The translations under genes were made by a program, and so were the position numbers. Source: Protula sp. h YS-2021 (taxonomy: Eukaryota; Annelida; Polychaeta; Sabellida; Serpulidae). From it: a stretch of 64,000 nt of DNA. The notes beneath the pieces were generated by a model that made no database searches, was not told where the DNA came from, and saw only the letters and a program-made list of their open reading frames with translations. Shown here piece by piece: positions 22,801-29,194 of this stretch (within the stretch, counting starts at the first letter, position 1; the number at the start of each line of letters is the position of its first letter). The stretch spans positions 46,008,490 through 46,072,489 of the forward strand of contig OX457024.1 in assembly GCA_949752745.1 (NCBI GenBank), given 5' to 3'.

Positions 22801-23647
22801 TCTAAATATTTCACCCTATAAGTAAATATAAACTTTTGGTATCACATGAGAGAGATCTGGAGACAGCGTTATTCTTGTAAACGGGCAATAGAAATTGTGG
22901 TTTGACTACTGTCCGGAATTTTATGTAGAAAAAAGCTGCTTTTCTTCGTATTTGTTTTATTTTGTTTTTAGTAGGAATAAAGAACTGTCCCAAATTAATT
23001 CATATTCCGATAGGCTAGCCATTACCAGTTATACCCAAATTCCCATAGAATCTCGAAAAGGTGTCGTTATTCCGTTAACAGGACATTTGGTCTCCACTAC
23101 AAAGCTGTCAGTGAGAAAAGTTCTTTGAGAAATAGGCTCGATCTATGTCTTATTCTCTTAACTGTTTAATGCATTTGGTGTATTAACATTTGTTATATTT
23201 CATTAGTAATGAGTTACTTAATCAAATTTTAATTATGGACATTTTTATTCGGGAAAGATTGTTATCGCAAATGCTTCTTTTCTTTTAACAGAAAAACCTT
23301 GTTTTTGTATATTTGTACATGCGCAGGATATAACTACCTATTTTTATACTATTTTATTTCGCAGGATGCATGATATTGCAAGAAAAATGCCTTGAAAAGG
23401 CCATACATTTCTACACCATAAAATTAAAAATTACTACGTGTGTGCTTCACTTCTTATCTGAAATAAAGTTAAGACGACAGTTTGTAAAAATAACATTGTA
23501 AAAAGGCTATGTAACGATGCTATTAAGATGCAATAATGTGCTATGCTTAGAACTGTTTAAACAATGTGCATTCAGTTTGAATACGTATAAAAAGTTATAC
23601 TTACAAATTGCTAACAACAAAAGAGATATTATCCTCAGTACAATCAT
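1730..23647 (-). CDS. Gene B: multi-CTLD protein with F5/8C domains (3' partial)
   Basis: Twenty-two exons joined by GT-AG introns give 989 residues in one frame from ATG to the last F5/8C exon seen; the gene continues past the left edge. Order: signal peptide (1-15), CTLD-A (22-158), CTLD-B (162-297), CTLD-C (300-440), CTLD-D (463-590), CTLD-E (607-748), linker, F5/8C-1 (about 765-915) and F5/8C-2 (918 onward). Every complete domain module begins and ends at a phase-1 intron. No transmembrane segment is visible, so the in-window part is extracellular or secreted. Its order ends where gene A's visible part begins, suggesting a tandem paralogue whose WSC, CTLD and membrane parts lie to the left. 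Boundaries rest on splice consensus and phase only. Confidence 0.87.
2125..2395. repeat. C-rich low-complexity repeat (G-rich on the transcribed strand)
   Basis: Imperfect tandem copies of CCATTATCTCTCGCCCCC with homopolymer C runs. It lies in the gene B intron directly after the exon 21 donor, so the pre-mRNA carries many G runs. The long plus-strand ORF across it (2011-2691) is a composition artefact. Confidence 0.7.
2418..2531 (-). CDS. Gene B exon 21: start of F5/8C-2
   Basis: Residues 916-954. EEDVCDAEESVSNTGWVKDE, YMTASHEKAGYEAFNARL is a typical C......I.....TAS......ARL opening. Phase 1 to phase 1, acceptor TTGCAG, donor GTAGGT. A strongly G-rich intron (on this strand) follows at once. 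Confidence 0.88.
2815..2962 (-). CDS. Gene B exon 20: F5/8C-1, C-terminal part
   Basis: Residues 867-916. IFPGNTAENKNDG, AQGVRIYAVEFVNHISLRFD and VHGC close the domain. The opening IFPGNT parallels IFTGNT of gene A exon 2, also right after a phase-0 intron. It ends in phase 1. Confidence 0.92.
4035..4310. repeat. Dispersed intronic repeat related to 12398-12704
   Basis: It shares AATAACCCTTCGTCGCACAG, the following CTCCACTAC...CTTT.TATGTGCAA, and GGAGATATGGCGC with the tandem pair at 12398-12704. No coding capacity is evident. Confidence 0.5.
4607..4809 (-). CDS. Gene B exon 19: F5/8C-1, central part
   Basis: Residues 799-866. LSWEP, YIEAFFPFQRIVERITLAGA and AYVTSFRILYQAADGMRWQN are the W......Q.D, I...G and YV.SF.i.Y..DG..W segments. 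It runs phase 1 to 0, donor GTGAGT. Confidence 0.92.
5109..5258 (-). CDS. Gene B exon 18: linker and start of F5/8C-1
   Basis: Residues 749-799. An Ala/Thr/Pro linker (TTAAPPATDPPVV) precedes CEPEPMVSGNMYITDSNIRA and SSQREGREPYRG, the opening strand of an F5/8C domain. It is phase 1 at both ends. Confidence 0.88.
5613..5732 (-). CDS. Gene B exon 17: CTLD-E, C-terminal part
   Basis: Residues 709-749. GEPNNWSGEEWCVEL, YRWNDHNC and GYICKKH provide EPN and WND, the only complete mannose-type site seen in gene B. It is phase 1 at both ends. Confidence 0.93.
5907..6029 (-). CDS. Gene B exon 16: CTLD-E, central part
   Basis: Residues 668-709. VHYWIGLNDRDQSKGWQWSD and VPYFNWND give the WIGL core and the strand before the sugar loop. 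It is phase 1 at both ends, donor GTGCGA. Confidence 0.92.
6481..6672 (-). CDS. Gene B exon 15: CTLD-E, N-terminal part
   Basis: Residues 604-668. CGPNWSYDPYAQRCFAV, VPWDEARRRC and ADLASITGPTEQQFLN are strong CTLD motifs. It is phase 1 at both ends. Confidence 0.93.
6967..7195. repeat. 36-bp minisatellite, about six copies
   Basis: Copies of AATCACCCACAAACAGCAG plus TACCCACGAACT, about 35-38 bp each. The array lies in the gene B intron between exons 14 and 15, within 75 nt of the exon 14 donor. Confidence 0.75.
7265..7454 (-). CDS. Gene B exon 14: end of CTLD-D and linker
   Basis: Residues 541-604. FRNWAPGGKNEQETKTCC and GQWYNSHCEQELYMTICRK close CTLD-D, followed by a TTDPPPTEEP linker. PGG/WYN replaces EPN/WND. 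A 36-bp minisatellite begins about 70 nt into the following intron. Confidence 0.9.
7704..7783 (-). CDS. Gene B exon 13: CTLD-D, central part
   Basis: Residues 514-540. An 80-nt exon encoding NNQRGATWLALTYTGG and VWIWDDGTG, the WIGL and F.W.DG equivalents. The CTGCAG acceptor gives phase 1; the CCAG eight bases further in would not. Confidence 0.83.
8481..8636 (-). CDS. Gene B exon 12: CTLD-D, N-terminal part
   Basis: Residues 462-514. TCEEGWVLYQSDCYSF, YAAAKTKC and AIVTTVRDSNEQVFI follow the CTLD pattern. It is phase 1 at both ends, donor GTAAGT. Confidence 0.9.
9199..9333 (-). CDS. Gene B exon 11: end of CTLD-C and linker
   Basis: Residues 417-462. NPEARWGTNYCFDREAYICR ends CTLD-C. A linker without domain similarity follows (FETPAMFDINTVLRKPDQQ). 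Two in-phase donors three bases apart (GTAGTA, GTACGT) are possible; the second is the better match. Confidence 0.83.
9603..9725 (-). CDS. Gene B exon 10: CTLD-C, loop region
   Basis: Residues 376-417. EVQDNVFLWADGYGTHYAHW and ERMDCGYIDTT contain the F.W.DG......W core. There is no EPN or QPD triplet. It is phase 1 at both ends. Confidence 0.85.
10180..10265 (-). CDS. Gene B exon 9: CTLD-C, WIGL-equivalent exon
   Basis: Residues 347-376. An 86-nt exon found by searching for the missing central strand. It encodes DVDEQNNAMYPIYTSL and LSVRIGLSD, behind a poly-T/AACAG acceptor and before GTATAC. Its phases (2 in, 1 out) fit both neighbours and restore a full CTLD. RIGL replaces WIGL. Confidence 0.8.
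10498..10642 (-). CDS. Gene B exon 8: CTLD-C, N-terminal part
   Basis: Residues 299-347. TCAEGWQDYGTGHCYLV, LTWPEARDVC and SKSQIMKIN open CTLD-C. The reading frame continues past the donor. GTGGGT was chosen because it gives the phase 2 needed by exon 9. Confidence 0.83.
11106..11212 (-). CDS. Gene B exon 7: CTLD-B, C-terminal part
   Basis: Residues 263-299. NPHKSNCVASYTVDNFKW, RIASCGNQ and KFMCQKEY end the domain. KWR stands where WND is expected, so canonical sugar binding looks lost. It ends in phase 1. Confidence 0.88.
11544..11629 (-). CDS. Gene B exon 6: CTLD-B, sugar-loop part
   Basis: Residues 235-263. NTLLWVDNSTLTDTNW and ADGQPNYA match the F.W.D......NW....QPN region. It is 86 nt, phase 0 to 2. 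Confidence 0.85.
11935..12158 (-). CDS. Gene B exon 5: CTLD-B, N-terminal two thirds
   Basis: Residues 160-234. CDLASGWHQYQGRCYLS, SWHDAKAHCESLAGTLLML and SAMWIGLSDT lie in one 224-nt exon. Acceptor CTTCCAG, donor GTAACA, phase 1 to 0. Confidence 0.9.
12398..12704. repeat. 170-bp tandem duplication of a dispersed repeat
   Basis: CAAACACCCA(C/T)TGAATAGG starts at 12398 and again at 12568, and the following sequence repeats closely (AATTGTGTTGAATTTTCAAA). A relative lies at 4035-4310. Confidence 0.65.
12705..15100. other. Intron of gene B without genes
   Basis: AT-rich sequence with clusters of TTGTCA/TGACAA words (13250-13420, 13985-14040, 14785-14850) and one perfect GC-rich hairpin near 13668-13702. 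No exon-like ORF was recognised. Confidence 0.5.
15105..15860. repeat. Long imperfect palindrome
   Basis: The left arm (15112-15400) and right arm (about 15500-15855) are inverted copies. For example, TATGAGCTGTTTTTGCTATA near 15310 matches the reverse of TATCTCAAAAACAGCTCATA near 15610, and the outer ends both carry AAATCACA(C/G)TTT-type sequence. It looks like a non-autonomous foldback or MITE-type element. Confidence 0.55.
16111..16194. repeat. 42-bp direct tandem duplication
   Basis: ACATGAACCAATCACAAAC...GTTACAACCGATGTCCCAG occurs twice back to back with one mismatch. Confidence 0.75.
16443..17336. mobile_element. Foldback / MULE-like non-autonomous element with 9-bp target duplication
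   Basis: A perfect 42-bp inverted repeat (16440-16481 and 17288-17329) lies near both ends. TTGCACGAG occurs at 16434-16442 and 17337-17345, flanking an element that begins and ends with TAGCTCC. The 9-bp duplication fits Mutator-like families; element class is inferred. It carries no transposase and contains a second near-perfect palindrome. Confidence 0.7.
16493..16569. repeat. Near-perfect 38-bp hairpin with 1-nt spacer
   Basis: Arms 16493-16530 and 16532-16569 differ at one position and meet at GGAGCT-T-AGCTCC. It sits inside the foldback element and shares its terminal GAGCTACTCGGAGCT word. Confidence 0.85.
17346..20290. other. Gene B intron without recognisable genes
   Basis: AT-rich sequence on both sides of the microsatellites. 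ORFs of 60-75 codons (for example near 17599, 17955, 18483) match no domain I recognise and lack exon context. Confidence 0.5.
20294..20385. repeat. GATA/GA microsatellite
   Basis: A run of GATA units passing into GA dinucleotides, in the large gene B intron. A short (TA)n run lies nearby at about 19875-19890. Confidence 0.85.
20998..21143 (-). CDS. Gene B exon 4: CTLD-A, C-terminal part
   Basis: Residues 111-160. NWACEARPEAACNAG, CGTYRWHSKKWENHPC and FVCRRPY complete CTLD-A. It is divergent: WEN replaces WND and there are extra cysteines. It ends in phase 1 at GTAAGT. The next exon is 8.8 kb away. Confidence 0.82.
21405..21535 (-). CDS. Gene B exon 3: CTLD-A, central part
   Basis: Residues 68-111. 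DVWFGLRQDDA and NNWIWTDGSQPG are the WIGL and F.W.DG equivalents. QPG replaces EPN. The donor GTGAGA (phase 2) was preferred over GTGTGA two bases earlier because it keeps exon 4 in frame. Confidence 0.83.
21905..22062 (-). CDS. Gene B exon 2: CTLD-A, N-terminal part
   Basis: Residues 15-67. STTLATYSCPDTWAGYGDYC follows the signal peptide, then YDYDTARQVC and GDLMAQNSEGEK. Acceptor TTCACAG, donor GTGAGT, phase 1 to 0. A partial copy of its 5' half, including the acceptor, lies just upstream (22092-22190). Confidence 0.85.
22092..22190 (-). pseudogene. Partial tandem copy of gene B exon 2
   Basis: About 98 bp duplicated from 21994-22091: the last stretch of intron with its acceptor tract plus the codons for CPDTWAGYG.DCYHM. 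The copy then runs into intron sequence with no donor, and its linker codons have changed. It is a non-functional exon fragment or possible decoy acceptor. Confidence 0.75.
23605..23647 (-). CDS. Gene B exon 1: start codon and signal peptide
   Basis: Residues 1-14. MIVLRIISLLLLAI is a compact hydrophobic signal peptide. The ATG is followed after 43 nt by a perfect GTAAGT donor in phase 1, which joins in frame to CTLD-A. The exon is too short to appear as an ORF. Confidence 0.82.
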
Positions 23648-23710
23648 TTTTTAGATCTAACGGTCTGTTACCAGCTACTCCATGTGTTATAGTTACGGCC
23701 TTTGATCTGG

Positions 23711-23718
23711 TATATAAT
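23711..23718 (-). promoter_or_regulatory. Candidate TATA box of gene B
   Basis: ATTATATA on the minus strand, about 64 nt upstream of the gene B ATG. A start site 25-30 nt downstream would give a 5' UTR of roughly 35 nt. Position is the only support. Confidence 0.35.
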
Positions 23719-23719
23719 G

Positions 23720-25570
23720 TGAGGAATTTTCAAATGTGTTGTTGCTTTTGTTGATTAATCAAAGGGGGAGTTGAGGTTGAAGGTGAAGTGTTTCGGGATA
23801 TATGACGAAAAATTGGATTAGGTTGACTGAGTGCGAAATTTCTTGTCATTTGATAAAGAAAAGAAATCATAGTTGGATTATGTTTAGCATTGATTAAACG
23901 TCATTTGATTGTGTCTCAGAGATAAGTTCGTGTTTTGGCTGTGTTACATGTTAAGCTTACAAGTGCATCTGAAGAATCTTCGTAAACATACATGGTTCAT
24001 TATTTTATTGATAAATTATTTAAAATATTATTAAATTATTTAAATTAAATTAAAATAAAACAATGTTCTCTTCATTCAGGATGAAGTTGAAGGAAGTGTT
24101 AAACGTTAGGAAGTTCTGTTAAAAAGAGTGCATGTTCTATGGATCGCACGATAAAATGTCAAGAAGTTTCGGTACCATCCTTTTATGCATTCGCAAATAT
24201 TTCCTCAATTGTCACTGAGAATGTGACATTGCATTGATGATGTCCCACAAAATGTGCTTCATCTTTGACCGACGTCAGTCTGTGTTATCGCCGCACCAAA
24301 GTTTTGGCAATTTTACTTTAGTTTTATTTCTTTCAAATTACTTTGCCCCTGAGAGAATCTCTAGGCGTGGTTTGATCACCAATGCCTTTTTTGTATACAG
24401 ATTGCTTTCTGTATAGAATGAACCGGCAGCCTTTGAAGAAATATCACATTAAGACACATATACGCATTATATGCATGGTTAAATGCTCATCCGGCGCATA
24501 ACCTTTGGCAAGATAATATAAGAAACGAAAGAAATACACATCTTACTGGTAATTTTATTTTTAAATTTGGCATTATAAGATCAATGACAGCCGCAGATTG
24601 CGCCTAAAACTGTTTTTGCTGTTGCTGTATTACCAAGTTATGCCCCGAAATAAATCAAAGCGTGGCAGAAACTTCAAATTACAAATACACAGTAGGGTGC
24701 TAAATATACTTGCATCGTCGATCTTATGTAACAGCACTAATTTGCATAGAAACTAATGCACGTATGTAACATCTCTTCTTTGCATAACACGGTATTAAGA
24801 TGATTTTGTTTCAGTTAAGATGACAAAAGCATAAGAACATTATTTATTTTAGACGTATGGATTTGGTTTTCAAAAGACTAGGCGTAAAACCCTTTAGCCA
24901 AAATAGACTAAAAGATTTAGCTTTATTTGATTTACATGCTGTTGTGGATAATATGTTATTTTGTGTTGTCCAAACTGTCACTAGGCATATTTAATTGGAA
25001 GCATTTCATCCTAAACTGAGTAGTGCCAGCAATATTTTATCCGAAAATAATATTAAAAACAAAACAAAAGAAATAAGTTTACTGACTACCAAAATAAAAT
25101 CCTAACACGTTTAATGTTATTTAGAGTCTGATCAGTCACCTAACCACCTTATTTTTGGAAGGCCTTTGGCACTTAAATCCCTGAGTTAGACATTGGTAAA
25201 CTTAAGATAAAGAAGTGTTCATATACAGAAAATTAAAACTGAAAACTGTTTGCATTCTATTGTTGTTAATGCATCCTTATCTATAAATTAAACAGACACA
25301 CTGAAAGAGCTGCAAACAATATGGAATTAACAGGTTTTTGTTTTTCGTACTAAAATTGGTATTATTTACCATTTTCTTTTAAACTATTCCGCTCAAACAT
25401 TTCCAAAAGAAGTGATGTTTTCCCCCTCTTTCTTCTTATGAAAGTTGAATGAATGTCCCCTGTCAAAATATTGTTGAATGAAATGCAGTGGATTTATTTA
25501 ACTTGGCGATTTTCAATCAACTAGTTTGTTGAATTCGTACGATTCGGTGAAGTTTTTCCGTATGTTTCCT
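23720..25570. other. Intergenic region upstream of gene B
   Basis: Sequence between the gene B promoter and the dispersed repeat. AT-rich (notably 24000-24060), with no exon-like ORF. Confidence 0.5.
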
Positions 25571-25574
25571 TTTT

Positions 25575-25850
25575 CCCGATAAAACCTTGTCACGCGAACT
25601 CCTTTGAGACGACTAGGGATAGGACGACCAAATTTGCCAGAGACATGATCATCAGAGAGAGTATAGTATGTCTACTTGGTCCAGCTCATTTTTTAAGGAA
25701 TTCATTAATATTTTACATGCAAAAATGGATATTGAAATTTAGAACGTGAAAACTTTGTCACGCAAACTCCTCTGAGACTGCTAGTTCTAGGACGGCCAAA
25801 TGTGGCAGAGACATAATGTGCCACTGACGCCCTTCACAAGCAAGCAAGCG
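25575..25850. repeat. Dispersed repeat, two degenerate copies
   Basis: CTTGTCACGCGAACTCCTTT near 25587 and TTTGTCACGCAAACTCCTCT near 25752 are followed by matching GACGACCAAATTTGCCAGAG / GACGGCCAAATGTGGCAGAG text. The 51737-52020 region has a related structure. Confidence 0.6.
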
Positions 25851-25999
25851 CTTTAATTTCGCAGTAAAGGAACTAGAATCATATCAGCCTATGCATATTG
25901 ATCGCCCAGATATCTACAATGAGAGATACCACAGCATCCGTGTGCAAGCTGAAGTTGGTTGCAGCGCTTGGGTATTTCCCAATTGCTAAAGAGTGATGA

Positions 26000-26960
26000 A
26001 ATTTGGTTCACTGATAGAAGGTGATTAGACATCGTAACATTCGCATTTTTTAACCACGACCTTAGAGAACGATTGACCATTATCTCAAAAACGGTAAGAG
26101 ATACCGCGATGACCTTCACCGCCTCGGTCATGGTCAATGTGACAAAGAGATAGAGATAGAGCAATTTTGAGCTAATTTTCGACCCTTTGGGCATAAAAGA
26201 CGATATGTAAGAGGTATCTCGATGACCTTGACCTCCACCATTATGATTAGTGTAAAAACCGGAAGTTGGTCATTATCTTGAAAGAGGTTAGAGATTTTGA
26301 GCTTATTTTCCAGCATTTGGGCCTAAGAGACGACATGTAAGGAGTACCTAGGTGAGCTTGACATCCTCGGTCATGGCCAATGTCAAAAATCGGAAGTGGG
26401 TCATTATGTCGAAAACGGTTAGAGAAACAGCGACTTTGAGCTTATTTTCGACCCTTTGATCTTAAAAGGCGATATGTAAGGGGTTCCTCGGTGACCTTGA
26501 CCTCCTCGGTCATGGTCAATGTCAAAAACCGGAAGTGGGTCATTATCTCGTAAAGGGTTAGAGATAGAGCGATTTTGAACTTTTTTTACCCTTTGGGCCT
26601 AAAAGACGATATGTAAGAGGTACCTCGGTGACCTTGGCCTCCTCAGCCATGGTCAATGTCAAAAACCGAAAGTTAACCATTATCTCGAAAACGGTTAGAG
26701 ACAGAGCTATTTGGAGCTTATTTCGTCCCTATAAACGTAAAAAGCGTTGTGTAAGGGGTACCTAGGTTACCTTGACCTCTTCGGTCATGGTCAATGTCGA
26801 AAACCGGAAGTTTCAGAAACGGTTAAAGGTAGTGCGTTTTTAAGCTTATTTTCGACCGTTTGGCTTAAAAAAGAAGATGTAGGGGAAGATGGCTTGGTAA
26901 CCTTACCTCCTCGTTCTTGGTCAATTCTGAATTTTAAGAGTTCAGAATCGTATTTTTTTG
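26000..26960. repeat. ~138-bp satellite array, about seven copies
   Basis: GACCTTGACCTCCTCGGTCA, TGGTCAATGTCAAAAACCGG, then TTATCTCGAAAACGGTTAGA recurs near 26110, 26222, 26354, 26492, 26630, 26769 and 26901. Outer copies are more diverged. The same unit occurs in gene A at 52170-52460. Confidence 0.85.
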
Positions 26961-28820
26961 TGGCCCCAAGTGTAATTTTCGTTACTCGGTAGTGAAAATG
27001 GTCTAGTTATTATGTACATTTGCTTGCGATGAATGTTCTAGAGTGTTGTAATATGGTAGATAAAAGTTGTCTTTTTTTTGTAAAATTTGCAAGGCCCCTG
27101 CATCTTCTTTCACACAATGTCTGTATAATGATTTTCTTATCAATCTAAGAATCGTTGACTCAATGCTGGAATTCTGTAGAGGCAAAGCATAACTAATTGC
27201 AATTTGTAGTTTTAGAAAAGTTCAGCTTCAATTTGGTCACTGACCGCATTTCAGTGTTATAACACTGTCCGAATAATTTGCTAGTGAAAGGATTGTAAAA
27301 CGGTTGCAGATTGTAAAACACGACTAGAAACCAGGAAAGTGAGACAAAATTTTCAATACTAGTTAATGTCAGTTCTGCTTAATTTTAAATTATATTATGA
27401 AATGCTCCCAGATGACGGGGTACCATACAATGCCATTTGTCATTAATAACGTAAAATGAGGAGACACCAAATCAAAACAAACTTCTTTAGTCTGTACATA
27501 TACTAAAGCATTAAGATATTTTCCTTATCAGCCAGCCATGAAGTACGATGACACTGTTTGGGCGAAGGTTAGTTTTACGCTATATTTTTGCTGTTGTCAT
27601 TGTGACTAACCTGCATACGGAGGCCAGGGTGTAAAAAGCCTCACATCCATGTACTTCTGGAAATAAAGACTTAAACAGTAGAATCGTCAAGGATACAGGC
27701 TTGAGCAAATAGAGGTCTTAGAGGATCAAGACCCAATCAATACCGACACTTAGTTTGACACTGTCCAAGTATGTGCACAGTGTGACGTCATTGCTTCACA
27801 ATTTTTAGCTTGAGCGCAACACCCCTCCCTCCGCCGTGTTGGCGGATCTGTATTTGATGCCCTAAAATTTTAACAGGTCTGTAAATGAAATGCTGGAGAA
27901 AATATTGCAGAACAGATCACTTAAATTAAAAAGATGTGTTCGTTTGATACTGCTGTTAGCTCTCAGCAGAATGATGAGGCAAACATACTTTCGTTCTGGA
28001 GGCGTAACTAAAATCTTTGCCCAATGACATGTATAGCCATTAAGTTAGGTCAAAGTTTACTTGGGTATGTTGAATACGAAAGGCGCAAATTATCTTGGCA
28101 AATATTTGGTAGTATATTAAATCTTTGATGGGCGTTTAGTTATCAGTATACATTGTTTTTTAGTAACACTTGACCGATAGAAGCTGCAGAGCTTCAGCTT
28201 GAAACGCAATTCCTTTATTAAAACAATCAAAAGACAAGTTTTTGAATCACATGTTGCGGAACTTTTCGCAGGCAGAGGAATCTTCTCATTTATTTCCCTT
28301 TTAACGTGATGTACCCAAATTAAAACGTTTTTGAACGTTTTAATTTATAGTTATTTATTTGCTTCTCTCGCTATTCATAAATTTGAATATAGCAATATAT
28401 TAAATTAAAAAAAATTAAATAAAAAAATATAAGCGAAATGCCGAGTCTTTGTCAAAGATTTCTTGTATTTAAGAATATATTGTAAATTATTTATAAATGT
28501 ACAAATACTGTAACAAATTCTTCATTACCTATAAATGATTACTACATAATTTTTGCCATTGTTGGCCAAGTGTATGGGAGGTGGTATAGTGAACAAAATA
28601 GACGTTCACACGTCATCACTGTTGTCGAGTAAGATCCGTACTGTTAAACCAGTTACTGTTTATGCTATTTGTGGACGCTAACAAGGAAGCCTGGCGACGA
28701 ACAGACAAGCATGCATTCAGTCCGCAGATTAAACTCGAATTCATGGTTTTTACCATGACTTCACTGTTTCTCGCCAGTCTGTGTTTTGTCTTCAGTTAAA
28801 ATCACTGTTAACGTCTCTCA
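26961..28820. other. Intergenic region downstream of gene A
   Basis: No gene or domain-like ORF recognised. AT-rich near 28380-28440. Confidence 0.5.
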
Positions 28821-28826
28821 TTTATT
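28821..28826 (-). promoter_or_regulatory. Candidate polyadenylation signal of gene A
   Basis: AATAAA on the minus strand, about 270 nt after the gene A stop codon. It is a plausible hexamer for 3' end formation, but AATAAA is common in AT-rich DNA and no downstream element was verified. Confidence 0.35.
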
Positions 28827-29096
28827 AAAATGTATACTTTGCATCTCCCAAAAAAGTTTCTCGTTAATTCACCTGAATAAATCCCTAGTTTATCCCAAGT
28901 TTTAATGCAATGCATGAATCGTCATTTGGCCCGTGTTAAGCAGTGTCTTGTTGACTTTTTACCATGCCATAAAATAATACAATCATGTGTTCAAAATTCC
29001 ATTGAAAAAAAACACAAAACGTTCACAGAAGGTTCGTAATACTGTGCAGCTGCTGTAGTACGACATAACTCAAGTGCATGAACTGCTGATGAGGAT

Positions 29097-29194
29097 TTAG
29101 GCACTGGCATTTCCACTATAGCCAACGTCCACGTAATCGTTAACGGAACCTCTAGCCGATGATCCACCCTCACTATACAAGGGATTGCTCATAC
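29097..29194 (-). CDS. Gene A exon 30: cytoplasmic tail and stop
   Basis: Residues 1458-1489, then TAA at 29099-29097. The tail contains SNPLYSEG (an NPxY motif, known to bind clathrin adaptors and PTB domains) and DYVDVGY (YVDV fits the YxxPhi sorting pattern and could also be a phosphotyrosine site). Endocytic function is inferred from these motifs. Confidence 0.88.
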
